64,000 nucleotides of DNA, taken from Staphylococcus aureus. Its GTDB lineage: Bacteria > Bacillota > Bacilli > Staphylococcales > Staphylococcaceae. Made by a program: the position numbers and the translations under genes. This document shows, piece after piece, positions 8,816-18,369 of the stretch. The stretch is taken from assembly GCF_001027105.1 (NCBI RefSeq), contig NZ_CP011526.1:2666001-2730000 (forward strand). The letters are read 5' to 3'. Position 1 is the stretch's first letter; the number at the start of each line of letters is the position of its first letter. Under the pieces are notes generated by a model, which saw only the letters and a list, made by a program, of their open reading frames with translations, ran no database searches and was not told where the DNA came from.

Positions 8816-11797
8816 TTATTCTGTAACGTTACTTTGGTCAACTTTTTCAGATACGCGCTTCATCAATGGATCTGTTACAGGTTTTAAAATTAAACCTACA
8901 ACGAAGAATCCTATACCAAATAACGTTAATATAATTAATTTTGTAATTAGGATTTCCGGAACAATACCGCCTACTGTTTCACGTAATGAATCAATTGCAT
9001 ACGTAAATGGTAAGTATGGCGAAATGTTTTGGAAAAATTGTGGCGTAGTTTGAATTGGGAATGTTCCCCCACCACCTGCAATTTGTAATACAAGCAATAC
9101 GATTGCAATGGCTTTACCTGGGTTACCAAGTAATGATACGCACGTATATACGATTGAGTTGAAAATAATCGAACAGAAAATCGTTATAAGTACAAATAAT
9201 ACAGGTGACTCAACTCCTGCTTTTAGGATTAACAAATCTCCAACCGATACAATGAGTGCTTGCAACATACCAAGCATTATAAAGAATCCTGCCTTACCTA
9301 AGAACACTTGTCTTGTCGTTAAGACTGACTCTAGACTCTTATGTTTATTATCAACCGTTAATAAACTTACCATCAAGAGTGCACCTACCCATACTGACAG
9401 TGCAGTATAGAATGGTGTCATACCTGAACCATAATCCTTAACTGGGAAAACATCAACAGTCTTCTTATTAATAGGATTTGCAATAATACCCGCTTGCTTT
9501 TTCAAATCATTCTTAAGTGTGTCGATTAATTTGTCGACTGCATCATCTTTGTCTAATTTCTTGAAAATTTTATTCGCTTTTTTCAAATCTTTTTCAACAT
9601 CAGGCAATTTATTTTGAGAAAAATCAGCTAAATCTGATAAAGCCTTTTTCGCTTGTGGCTGATTTTTATTTAGTAATCCTACCGCTTGATCATAACCATT
9701 TAATAACGTTGGTAAATTTTTATTCACACTTGCTGTCGCATTAGTTAATCGCTGTTCTAACTGTGGTAAGTCATTGCGCACAAAGTTAGCAGCTTTAGCT
9801 ACATCACTTTTCACTTTCGAGAAGTTTGCTTGAGCATTTTTAACAGCACTAATGTATTGTTGTTCAATACTTGGTAATACTGTTTGTAAGCGATCAATAC
9901 GTGTTTTACCATTTTTTAAAATAGCTTGTCCACTGTTAATGACTTGATCAATTGTATTTAATTTAGACTGAACATTGGATAATGCAGTTTGCCCTTTGTT
10001 CAATTCATCCATAATACGTTGTGATATTGATACTAAAGAGCTGTTAAGATCTTTTTTAACATAATCTCTAAATGATGATAATGATGAATCTAGTTTTGAA
10101 AGTTGATCTAGTAATTTAGTAGCTTCAGCAGTTCCTGAACTACCATTCTTTAATGCATTGCTTAATTGATTAACTAACCTTAATGATTCATTAATTCGAT
10201 TATTAGCTGCTTTTACCTTATCAATTTCTTTTGATAAATCAACATTTTCATTCTTCTCAATCTCTTTTAATGTATCGATAAATTGTTGATTATATTGCGT
10301 TGTGTATTCTAAACCGGACTTAACATTATCTAAAGACTCTCTAAAATCAGAAGGCTTGTCCGATGCTAAAATCCCATACGAAATATTACGTAATGCCTGA
10401 CTATCTTTTTGTGCGGCTTTCGCTTGGGTATCTAAATTATTTGATAATGATAATAAAGAGCCCGTTAATGCCGCTTCCATTGATTTAACATCTTTATCTG
10501 TAATGTTTTGTGTGTTCTCGTTAGCTGTGCTGACTTGTGTTGTTGTTATATCTACAAAACTTTGACCATCTTTTTTCCCGCTTGTACTTTGTGGTGTAGT
10601 CGATACAGGCGCATTATTACTATTTGGTGCGGTATTTTGCGTAACATTATTATTTGGTGCAGTATCGCCACTTGGTGCACTTGGTGGCGTTGATGCTACA
10701 CCATTACCAGCTGCAGGTGCACTATTTGATGTTTCGTTGTTCGCCGCGCTATTTTGAGGAATCTGTTGCTGGTTTCTTCGATTTAAATCTTGCGCGCGTC
10801 GAATTGCATCTTGATAATCACCGACTCTACTTCTAACTTGTGTGACGAAGCCTTTGGCATCATTTAACTGTCCATTAGCTTGATCAATACCTTGACTCGC
10901 AATGTTAAGTCCTTGATTAATTTTAGGGAACTGCGCTGGCACGTCATCAGCTGCAAAATTTAACGCTTTTTCAATTTTCGGCATATAATTATTTAAAGCT
11001 AATATCAACTTAGCCTTTTCATTAAGTTGCGGAATAGCACCATTGACTTCGTTTAATTTTTTCTGAGCATCTAAAATATCACCTTTATAATTTCCTAGTT
11101 TTCTAAAATCATTGGCATATTTATCTAAATCCGCTTGGTGGTTATTCAAATATACAATTTTATTCGCAAAGTCATTAATCTTAGGTAAAGCTTTATCTGC
11201 TGAATATACCGCATTTTTTATCTTGTTAATTGTCGGCACATTTTCTTCAATAGTTAAACCTGCTTTGTTAGCTTCTTCTAATAATGCTCGAGTTACTGTT
11301 TTATTAAATTGTTCATTCGCTTTTTCAACGACAACTGACGAACCAGTATCTGTTAGCTTAGACGCAACAGCGTTAATCTTCTGATTCACCTTAAATTCTA
11401 CATCTGCTTTTTGAGGCTGCTTACGTAGTGTCCCTGTAATTTCATGTGTAAACTTAGATGGGATGTAAATACCTGCAAAATATTTACCCATTTTTATCTC
11501 ATGATCAGCTTTCTCTCTACTTACAAACTGCCAATCAAAACTTTTATTTTTCTTGAGTGTATTAACCATCGTATTACCGACATTAACTTTTTTCCCTCTG
11601 ATTGTGTCGCCTTTATCTTCATTAACGACTGCGACCTTGATGTGTCCCGTGTTGCCATATGGATCCCACATTGCCCATAAGTTAAACCAAGCGTAGAACG
11701 ATGGCAAAATAGCTAAGCCTGCTAAGATAATCCACACAGCTGGCGTCTTAGCTACTTTCTTCAGATCCATTTTAAATAATTTAAATGCGTTCTTCAT
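8816..11797 (-). CDS. YhgE/Pip family membrane protein (EsaA-like)
   Basis: Large (993-residue) polytopic membrane protein of the family that includes phage-infection protein Pip, YhgE and the type VII accessory EsaA. One membrane helix lies near the N-terminus (about 18-40, VWIILAGLAILPSFYAW). A very long extracytoplasmic region (about 45-800) follows, with heptad-rich coiled-coil stretches and a Pro/Asn/Ala linker. The C-terminus has five or six membrane helices (about 800-985), a transporter-permease-like module. The start is ATG 11797, seven bases after GGAG; an upstream in-frame GTG overlaps that site. The substrate or partner is unknown. It is divergent from the wall hydrolase gene, with which it may share a 200-base promoter region. 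Confidence 0.85.
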   Translation of the reverse strand: MKNAFKLFKMDLKKVAKTPAVWIILAGLAILPSFYAWFNLWAMWDPYGNTGHIKVAVVNEDKGDTIRGKKVNVGNTMVNTLKKNKSFDWQFVSREKADHEIKMGKYFAGIYIPSKFTHEITGTLRKQPQKADVEFKVNQKINAVASKLTDTGSSVVVEKANEQFNKTVTRALLEEANKAGLTIEENVPTINKIKNAVYSADKALPKINDFANKIVYLNNHQADLDKYANDFRKLGNYKGDILDAQKKLNEVNGAIPQLNEKAKLILALNNYMPKIEKALNFAADDVPAQFPKINQGLNIASQGIDQANGQLNDAKGFVTQVRSRVGDYQDAIRRAQDLNRRNQQQIPQNSAANNETSNSAPAAGNGVASTPPSAPSGDTAPNNNVTQNTAPNSNNAPVSTTPQSTSGKKDGQSFVDITTTQVSTANENTQNITDKDVKSMEAALTGSLLSLSNNLDTQAKAAQKDSQALRNISYGILASDKPSDFRESLDNVKSGLEYTTQYNQQFIDTLKEIEKNENVDLSKEIDKVKAANNRINESLRLVNQLSNALKNGSSGTAEATKLLDQLSKLDSSLSSFRDYVKKDLNSSLVSISQRIMDELNKGQTALSNVQSKLNTIDQVINSGQAILKNGKTRIDRLQTVLPSIEQQYISAVKNAQANFSKVKSDVAKAANFVRNDLPQLEQRLTNATASVNKNLPTLLNGYDQAVGLLNKNQPQAKKALSDLADFSQNKLPDVEKDLKKANKIFKKLDKDDAVDKLIDTLKNDLKKQAGIIANPINKKTVDVFPVKDYGSGMTPFYTALSVWVGALLMVSLLTVDNKHKSLESVLTTRQVFLGKAGFFIMLGMLQALIVSVGDLLILKAGVESPVLFVLITIFCSIIFNSIVYTCVSLLGNPGKAIAIVLLVLQIAGGGGTFPIQTTPQFFQNISPYLPFTYAIDSLRETVGGIVPEILITKLIILTLFGIGFFVVGLILKPVTDPLMKRVSEKVDQSNVTE

Positions 11798-12007
11798 TGT
11801 CACACTCCTATGTAGGAATTATTCATATTTTTTATATATTTTTTGTAAATTAATTTATTTTTGCGTTGTGAATTAGTATAATCAATTTACTGGAAGATAT
11901 TTAGTCGATTGATACCTATCAACTATTTTCAGCATACGATAAATTATAACAAATCATAGTTTATTATCACACTTAATTATTATATTTTTCAAGGGAGAAT
12001 ACGAAAT

Positions 12008-13867
12008 ATGCCTAAAAATAAAATTTTAATTTATTTGCTATCAACTACGCTCGTATTACCTACTTTAGTTTCACCTACCGCTTATGCTGATACACCTCAA
12101 AAAGATACTACAGCTAAGACAACATCTCATGATTCAAAAAAATCTAATGACGATGAAACTTCTAAGGATACTACAAGTAAAGATATTGATAAAGCAGACA
12201 AAAATAATACAAGTAACCAAGACAATAACGACAAAAAATTTAAAACTATAGACGACAGCACTTCAGACTCTAACAATATCATTGATTTTATTTATAAGAA
12301 TTTACCACAAACCAATATAAACCAATTGCTAACCAAAAATAAATACGATGATAATTACTCATTAACAACTTTAATCCAAAACTTATTCAATTTAAATTCG
12401 GATATTTCTGATTACGAACAACCTCGTAATGGCGAAAAGTCAACAAATGATTCGAATAAAAACAGTGACAATAGCATCAAAAATGACACTGATACGCAAT
12501 CATCTAAACAAGATAAAGCAGACAATCAAAAAGCACCTAAATCAAACAATACAAAACCAAGTACATCTAATAAGCAACCAAATTCGCCAAAGCCAACACA
12601 ACCTAATCAATCAAATAGTCAACCAGCAAGTGACGATAAAGCAAATCAAAAATCTTCATCGAAAGATAATCAATCAATGTCAGATTCGGCTTTAGACTCT
12701 ATTTTGGATCAATACAGTGAAGATGCAAAGAAAACACAAAAAGATTATGCATCTCAATCTAAAAAAGACAAAAATGAAAAATCTAATACAAAGAATCCAC
12801 AGTTACCAACACAAGATGAATTGAAACATAAATCTAAACCTGCTCAATCATTCAATAACGATGTTAATCAAAAGGATACACGTGCAACATCATTATTCGA
12901 AACAGATCCTAGTATATCTAACAATGATGATAGCGGACAATTTAACGTTGTTGACTCAAAAGATACACGTCAATTTGTCAAATCAATTGCTAAAGATGCA
13001 CATCGCATTGGTCAAGATAACGATATTTATGCGTCTGTCATGATTGCCCAAGCAATCTTAGAATCTGACTCAGGTCGTAGTGCTTTAGCTAAGTCACCAA
13101 ACCATAATTTATTCGGTATCAAAGGTGCTTTTGAAGGGAATTCTGTTCCTTTTAACACATTAGAAGCTGATGGTAATCAATTGTATAGTATTAATGCTGG
13201 ATTCCGAAAATATCCAAGCACGAAAGAATCACTAAAAGATTACTCTGACCTTATTAAAAATGGTATTGATGGCAATCGAACAATTTATAAACCAACATGG
13301 AAATCGGAAGCCGATTCTTATAAAGATGCAACATCACACCTATCTAAAACATATGCTACAGATCCAAACTATGCTAAGAAATTAAACAGTATTATTAAAC
13401 ACTATCAATTAACTCAGTTTGACGATGAACGCATGCCAGATTTAGATAAATATGAACGTTCTATCAAGGATTATGATGATTCATCAGATGAATTCAAACC
13501 TTTCCGTGAGGTATCTGATAGTATGCCATATCCACATGGCCAATGTACTTGGTACGTATATAACCGTATGAAACAATTTGGTACATCTATCTCAGGTGAT
13601 TTAGGTGATGCACATAATTGGAATAATCGAGCTCAATACCGTGATTATCAAGTAAGTCATACACCAAAACGTCATGCTGCTGTTGTATTTGAGGCTGGAC
13701 AATTTGGTGCAGATCAACATTACGGTCATGTAGCATTTGTTGAAAAAGTTAACAGTGATGGTTCTATCGTTATTTCAGAATCCAATGTTAAAGGATTAGG
13801 TATCATTTCTCATAGAACTATCAACGCAGCTGCCGCTGAAGAATTATCATATATTACAGGTAAATAA
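12008..13867 (+). CDS. scaH: Secreted glucosaminidase-CHAP cell wall hydrolase
   Basis: Peptidoglycan hydrolase with two catalytic domains. A signal peptide (about 1-27, ending AYA) is followed by a low-complexity region rich in Asn, Asp, Lys and Ser (about 28-300). The glucosaminidase domain (about 310-465) has the probable catalytic E352 in AILESDSGRS and the segment HNLFGIKG. The C-terminal CHAP amidase/endopeptidase domain (about 490-619) has C513 in GQCTWY, H574 in YGHVAFVE and a following ESN. The combination matches the protein I know as ScaH; that symbol is from memory. The first domain cuts glycan strands and the second cuts the stem peptide or cross-bridge. AAGGGAG lies about eight bases before the ATG. 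It is followed by two terminators. Confidence 0.88.
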   Translation: MPKNKILIYLLSTTLVLPTLVSPTAYADTPQKDTTAKTTSHDSKKSNDDETSKDTTSKDIDKADKNNTSNQDNNDKKFKTIDDSTSDSNNIIDFIYKNLPQTNINQLLTKNKYDDNYSLTTLIQNLFNLNSDISDYEQPRNGEKSTNDSNKNSDNSIKNDTDTQSSKQDKADNQKAPKSNNTKPSTSNKQPNSPKPTQPNQSNSQPASDDKANQKSSSKDNQSMSDSALDSILDQYSEDAKKTQKDYASQSKKDKNEKSNTKNPQLPTQDELKHKSKPAQSFNNDVNQKDTRATSLFETDPSISNNDDSGQFNVVDSKDTRQFVKSIAKDAHRIGQDNDIYASVMIAQAILESDSGRSALAKSPNHNLFGIKGAFEGNSVPFNTLEADGNQLYSINAGFRKYPSTKESLKDYSDLIKNGIDGNRTIYKPTWKSEADSYKDATSHLSKTYATDPNYAKKLNSIIKHYQLTQFDDERMPDLDKYERSIKDYDDSSDEFKPFREVSDSMPYPHGQCTWYVYNRMKQFGTSISGDLGDAHNWNNRAQYRDYQVSHTPKRHAAVVFEAGQFGADQHYGHVAFVEKVNSDGSIVISESNVKGLGIISHRTINAAAAEELSYITGK

Positions 13868-13911
13868 GTATTATATTAAACCCGTAAAATTTATAAGTAT
13901 AAACAAGGAGT

Positions 13912-13952
13912 TCGGACTTAAACATATTTCTGTTCATAAGTCCGATTTCTTA
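13912..13952 (+). terminator. First hairpin after the wall hydrolase gene
   Basis: TCGGACTTA pairs with TAAGTCCGA across a 16-base loop, followed by TTTCTTATT. It is about 45 bases past the stop codon. Confidence 0.6.
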
Positions 13953-13961
13953 TTCAATTAA

Positions 13962-13999
13962 ACCCGAGGCATTCAGTTCGAACGCCTCGGGTCGTTTTA
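13962..13999 (+). terminator. Second, GC-rich terminator after the wall hydrolase gene
   Basis: ACCCGAGGC pairs perfectly with GCCTCGGGT over a 13-base loop and is followed by CGTTTTAT. With the preceding hairpin it forms a tandem stop before the convergent isochorismatase-like gene. Confidence 0.7.
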
Positions 14000-14133
14000 T
14001 ATAAATATATTATTTTATGTTCAAATGTTCCTCATCATATCCGTTTCAATTGCCATCTCACACATTTTATAAATATGAGCAAATGTACTTATTCTCAAAC
14101 ATTACTGCCGAGCTTTAATTGACGTTATATTAA

Positions 14134-14694
14134 CTATAAACTACTTTTCCATGACTCTACGGATTCAATGTCACATGAGCGTGATAAAATTTGTTCAATA
14201 ATAAAGTCATGTTTATCATCTGATCTATCACCAACAGCATCTTCTAAAACAGTAATATAATAGTCTTTATCTACACTTTCTAATGCCGTGCTCAATACAG
14301 CTCCACTTGTAGAGACACCCGTTAATACTAAATGATTAATATCATTTGCACGTAAATAAACTTCCAAGTAACTACCTGTAAATGCGCTAAAGCGTCGCTT
14401 AGAAATAATCGGCTCATCTTCTAGTGGTGCTAAATCTTCAAGTATTCGTGTAGATGCATCTGCTTCAGTAATCGCATATCCTTGAGCTTTAATTGTTGAA
14501 AACACTTTATTACTCGAGGAGACATCATTAAAATGCTTATCTAACACTAAACGTATGAAAATGACTGGTATTCGATGTTGTCTTGCTGCTTCAATTGCTC
14601 TCTGATTCGCTTTAATAATATTTTTTATTCTAGGTACACTACTCGCTATACCTTCTTGCATATCCAAAACTAATAGCGCCGTTTTTCGAGACAT
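14134..14694 (-). CDS. Isochorismatase-fold hydrolase lacking the usual cysteine
   Basis: A 186-residue member of the isochorismatase/cysteine hydrolase superfamily. The first active-site aspartate is present in LVLDMQEG near the N-terminus, and the basic segment SKRRFSAF resembles the family's KxxYSAF. At the position where cysteine hydrolases such as nicotinamidase have TxxCV, this protein has TSGAV, so the nucleophile is replaced by alanine. PhzD-type isochorismatases also lack it, so a vinyl-ether hydrolase or a non-catalytic role is possible. The start is ATG 14694, seven bases after AAAGGAG; the ATG at 14700 is too close. It stands alone between convergent or oppositely regulated neighbours, with no pathway context. 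Confidence 0.8.
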   Translation of the reverse strand: MSRKTALLVLDMQEGIASSVPRIKNIIKANQRAIEAARQHRIPVIFIRLVLDKHFNDVSSSNKVFSTIKAQGYAITEADASTRILEDLAPLEDEPIISKRRFSAFTGSYLEVYLRANDINHLVLTGVSTSGAVLSTALESVDKDYYITVLEDAVGDRSDDKHDFIIEQILSRSCDIESVESWKSSL

Positions 14695-14861
14695 CTTCAT
14701 TCTCCTTTACTTGTGTAGTTCTAAGTCGTTAAATTCATTATAACGTTAAAATGATGGACAATCTATTCATTGCATTTTGCATATACTTCACAATAAATTA
14801 AGGGGAAATAAGACGTCTTATATACTTAAAAAAATATATAGATGCTCTTCCCCCAATATAA

Positions 14862-16769
14862 TTATGCTTTATTTTTCAACTTATTGCGTCGTGATAACCA
14901 AATCATTAGTACACCCATTGCACCAACAATTACAGATATCGGCAACCAATGTTCTTTTATCGTTTCCCCCGCTTTAGGCAAAGATACATTACCATCAGCA
15001 TTTAATAATCCACTTAACAATCCATTACCTTTACCAAGTGTTAACGTCTTTTCTGGCTTTGGTGTGGGTATATCTGGAATACTGTCTAATAAATCTGATC
15101 CTTGATTCATTAAATTTGCTAACTTATTTAAATCTGTCGTTTTCCCATTTTTATTCAATCGATCTAGTAAACTTGGACGATTTACTATTGGTGATAAAAT
15201 ATAATCTATATCTTTTTTCGTTTGATTGAGTCTCTTTTGTAAATTCAATAAATCATCCGCTTTACCATTCAATGCCGATTTAACTAAATTAAAAATTTTA
15301 TTTTGATCTGTTTCTATTTTAGTAATTAAATCTGCCAGTAATTTTGCCTTTTGTCTTTCTATACGTGTTGCTAAAATCGTTTCAATTGCTTGTTTTTTAT
15401 CTTTGGCATTATTCAAAATTGCTTTTAATATATCATCTGAAGACGTGTCGCCAGTTGATGCAAAATGTTTCTTCAATTGGTCAACGATTTGGCGATTTGA
15501 TAATCCTTTATTCGTCCAATCTTTAGCCAATTTATCTGCTTCAGCTTTTCCTAATTTCGTTTGTAAAATTTGAGAAATCAATAGCGACTTATCTTGTGAT
15601 TGATCAATCAATGACGTTAATAAATCATCACTCGTTGTCAGAGATAATTGATCAATATGACGAGTAATTTGATCTGCAATTTGTTGATCTGTTTTACCAT
15701 CAACACGTATATCTTTTAGAATTTTAACTGCCTCGTCTTTATTAAATATACTTTCTAAAATGCTTTGTGTAGCATACTTTTTATCATCAGTACGTGCAAG
15801 TTCTTCCAAAATAATATTTCGTTGACTTTTTATACGCTCTTTCGTCTTATTTACTTCGCTCATTAAGTCTGATTTTTGATTTTTAGGAAGTTGCGTATTT
15901 GCAATACGTTGATCTAAAGATTGTAACGTATTCAGTTTATGATATGTGTAATGTTGCGTTGAGGCATTACTTTTAGCTAATTTTTCAATCATAGCATGAT
16001 TAATTTTATCGCTTCCTTGTAATTTATCAGTGAGTCGATTACTATGGCTTTGATTCTCTTCATTTGAAAGGAATTTATTTAACACAACATGTCCAGAACC
16101 ATCATTATTTGGCGTTTTAGCTACTTCATGATTATTATCTGTTGTAGACACTGCTGGATCTTCCGATGTATCTTTCGATGCATCTTTCGATTTGTGTATT
16201 TGCTGATTCAAATGGTCTAGGTCTTCTAACGCCTTATTTACCATTGCTTCATCATTTTTATCATCTTTTTCTCCATGTTTTGTTGTAGCCGTTTGTGACA
16301 TATCATTTTTCATTGCATTAAGATCGTCCTCGCCACTTTGTTGACCCCTATCAACATTTGAAGAAACCTCATTTAAATCTTTAAGCAATTGATCTAATTT
16401 ACTGTCTATATCACTTTGACCGTTCATTTCAGTGTGAGAACTTTTATTGTCTTTGCTATCCAACTCATTAGCTCGTTTTATGATTTCATCTATTTGCGAT
16501 GCTGTTTTCGCTTCATTTAGTTGTGCTTTATAATGTTCTTTAGATGAAGCCGATAACTGTTTTAATTGCTCAATTTGACGAATTGCCTTGTCAACTTTGT
16601 CTAATAAATCTTGCTTAGATAATATCTCTTTTGTAATTTCAGTATCCTTTTCAGATGCAGCTTGGGCATCGTACGGCAAGATATTCGTTAAAATGATACT
16701 TGTCGCCATCATTGTCGAACACGATAACTTTACATATAATTGAAACGGTTTCCCTCGATATTTAGCCAT
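14862..16769 (-). CDS. sasF: Cell-wall-anchored surface protein SasF
   Basis: A 635-residue sortase substrate. The N-terminal signal peptide lacks a YSIRK motif and is probably cut after DAQA (about 37). The long mature region is Lys/Asp/Asn-rich and mostly helical, with repeated units of roughly 60-70 residues containing patterns such as ADKLAKDW and LLTSLIDQ. The sorting signal at the C-terminus is LPKAG (about 597), then a hydrophobic helix and RRNKLKNKA. The unusual LPKAG motif is characteristic of SasF. The start is ATG 16769, seven bases after AAGGAG; the ATG at 16775 abuts that site. Its binding partner is not evident from the sequence. Confidence 0.9.
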   Translation of the reverse strand: MAKYRGKPFQLYVKLSCSTMMATSIILTNILPYDAQAASEKDTEITKEILSKQDLLDKVDKAIRQIEQLKQLSASSKEHYKAQLNEAKTASQIDEIIKRANELDSKDNKSSHTEMNGQSDIDSKLDQLLKDLNEVSSNVDRGQQSGEDDLNAMKNDMSQTATTKHGEKDDKNDEAMVNKALEDLDHLNQQIHKSKDASKDTSEDPAVSTTDNNHEVAKTPNNDGSGHVVLNKFLSNEENQSHSNRLTDKLQGSDKINHAMIEKLAKSNASTQHYTYHKLNTLQSLDQRIANTQLPKNQKSDLMSEVNKTKERIKSQRNIILEELARTDDKKYATQSILESIFNKDEAVKILKDIRVDGKTDQQIADQITRHIDQLSLTTSDDLLTSLIDQSQDKSLLISQILQTKLGKAEADKLAKDWTNKGLSNRQIVDQLKKHFASTGDTSSDDILKAILNNAKDKKQAIETILATRIERQKAKLLADLITKIETDQNKIFNLVKSALNGKADDLLNLQKRLNQTKKDIDYILSPIVNRPSLLDRLNKNGKTTDLNKLANLMNQGSDLLDSIPDIPTPKPEKTLTLGKGNGLLSGLLNADGNVSLPKAGETIKEHWLPISVIVGAMGVLMIWLSRRNKLKNKA

Positions 16770-16918
16770 CAACATACTCCTTCCTCACTTACTTCCTTCA
16801 AAGAATTACATACTATTATATACCTGTTTACAAGAAATTTACACTTATCTATCTAGTTATTGTTGTTAGTAATTATCTACTTATTACTTAGCTTATATTT
16901 AAGTAAACAAAACAAGCA

Positions 16919-16964
16919 TGACGTAATATCATATTGTCCATGTCGCTAACATCATATTACGTCA
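16919..16964 (-). terminator. Terminator at the end of the accessory Sec operon
   Basis: TGACGTAATAT pairs with ATATTACGTCA about 46 bases past the gtfB stop. Minus-strand sequence beyond the stem is T-rich (GCTTGTTTTGTTT). Confidence 0.65.
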
Positions 16965-17010
16965 AATCTTTTATATTAAATGATGTTTTATTTTAGACTG
17001 CTTTTTCCTT

Positions 17011-18369
17011 TTAGCTTTCGAGCGCCTGTTTAAAAACTTGCTCGAATTGTTCACGCGAGATTTCGTGTGCATGTGCTTTTTGTGCTAATAAAGCATCTCG
17101 AAACTGTTGTTGATCTTTCAAACTTTCTAACATTTGTATTAATTGGTCTTTACTTTCCATTGTTATCTCATCATTATGCTCAAATAAGTGCTCTGATAAT
17201 GTTACTTTAGCATGGTGTGCGGTTTGACGATAACCTAAAATCAACAACTCATAGTCAAACGCTTGTTCCACCGCATTTAAAATTTCATTACCCTCATTGA
17301 TATCAAGATAAATATCACATAACTGGTATAGTTCATTTACCCTGTCAATATTAATAGATGGGTATAAATGCACATTAGCATATTGATCAAGTTGCATTAG
17401 CTTATCAGACATCTCTGTAATAGCAGCGATGTGAAACTTAAAATCTGGTAAAGTTTCAACCAATACCTTGATGTTACGAAGTTGATCCGAGTTAGTTAAT
17501 ATTACAATTTCTTTAGTATATCTATTACGACTACGATAGTTATATAGATATCCGCCTTGTAAAATACGAGATTGAACCTTTGCGTCTGCTATATTGAGCA
17601 TCGTTTCATATTCGTTTTTATCTGGAATAATAATATTACAATGTCGTTTCATATCACCTTTACACATCAATTGCATATTTCCCGGGACATTACCATTACA
17701 GTGTTCTTGCCATACCAAAACATCACTACCTTTTGATGGCAAATTATATAACACTGAAAATGGTAGGGCTAGTGAGTTAATAACGAAATGATGTTCCGTA
17801 ATTTCAAGTTGCTTGATAAAAAATAATGCGAATGCGAGCTTTGAAGGGAAAAAGTAAGACTTCCCTTGCCAATCCAATATGACATCAGATGTTACAAAAT
17901 TTTCATAAATCACTTCTTTACCTTCTGCTGTCATATATTTCTTCAAGATCGCTTTACGATTTAAATCGTAAACAGTTTGTGCAAATTTAATACCATTCTT
18001 AGAATAATAATCGACAAATCGGACACGTTGTTGGTCATCAAACCATTCGACACGACTAACAATTCTAGGGCGCTCTCCACTTTGATAAAATATTTTACCT
18101 CGTAGACGTCCCATATCATTAATTGTAGCCGAATTGTTGTTACCTTTAATTTCCCAAAAAGCTGGTACAGTAACCTGATTAAAAAATCGTGGTTTCATAT
18201 TTTCTGTATTATGATTATCTGCAAAAAATTGATACGGTGATATAACATCGTCCGGTAAAAAGCCATTGTCATTGAGTACAATTGTTAAATCTTCTTCCAA
18301 CTTACTGGCTTTAAAAGACTCATATAACTTTCGTGAATGATCGTTAAAGTAATCAAATAATTTAATCAT
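17011..18369 (-). CDS. gtfB: Accessory Sec glycosylation chaperone GtfB
   Basis: Partner of GtfA. The GtfA-GtfB complex adds the first GlcNAc residues to Ser/Thr in the serine-rich repeats of SraP inside the cell; GtfB binds the acceptor polypeptide and stabilises GtfA. The 452 residues have an N-terminal beta-rich region and a glycosyltransferase-like C-terminal half, but no clear EX7E catalytic motif, consistent with a non-catalytic role. The start overlaps the end of gtfA by 8 bases, implying translational coupling. It is the last gene of the locus, followed by a terminator. Function is inferred from the family and the locus. Confidence 0.93.
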   Translation of the reverse strand: MIKLFDYFNDHSRKLYESFKASKLEEDLTIVLNDNGFLPDDVISPYQFFADNHNTENMKPRFFNQVTVPAFWEIKGNNNSATINDMGRLRGKIFYQSGERPRIVSRVEWFDDQQRVRFVDYYSKNGIKFAQTVYDLNRKAILKKYMTAEGKEVIYENFVTSDVILDWQGKSYFFPSKLAFALFFIKQLEITEHHFVINSLALPFSVLYNLPSKGSDVLVWQEHCNGNVPGNMQLMCKGDMKRHCNIIIPDKNEYETMLNIADAKVQSRILQGGYLYNYRSRNRYTKEIVILTNSDQLRNIKVLVETLPDFKFHIAAITEMSDKLMQLDQYANVHLYPSINIDRVNELYQLCDIYLDINEGNEILNAVEQAFDYELLILGYRQTAHHAKVTLSEHLFEHNDEITMESKDQLIQMLESLKDQQQFRDALLAQKAHAHEISREQFEQVFKQALES

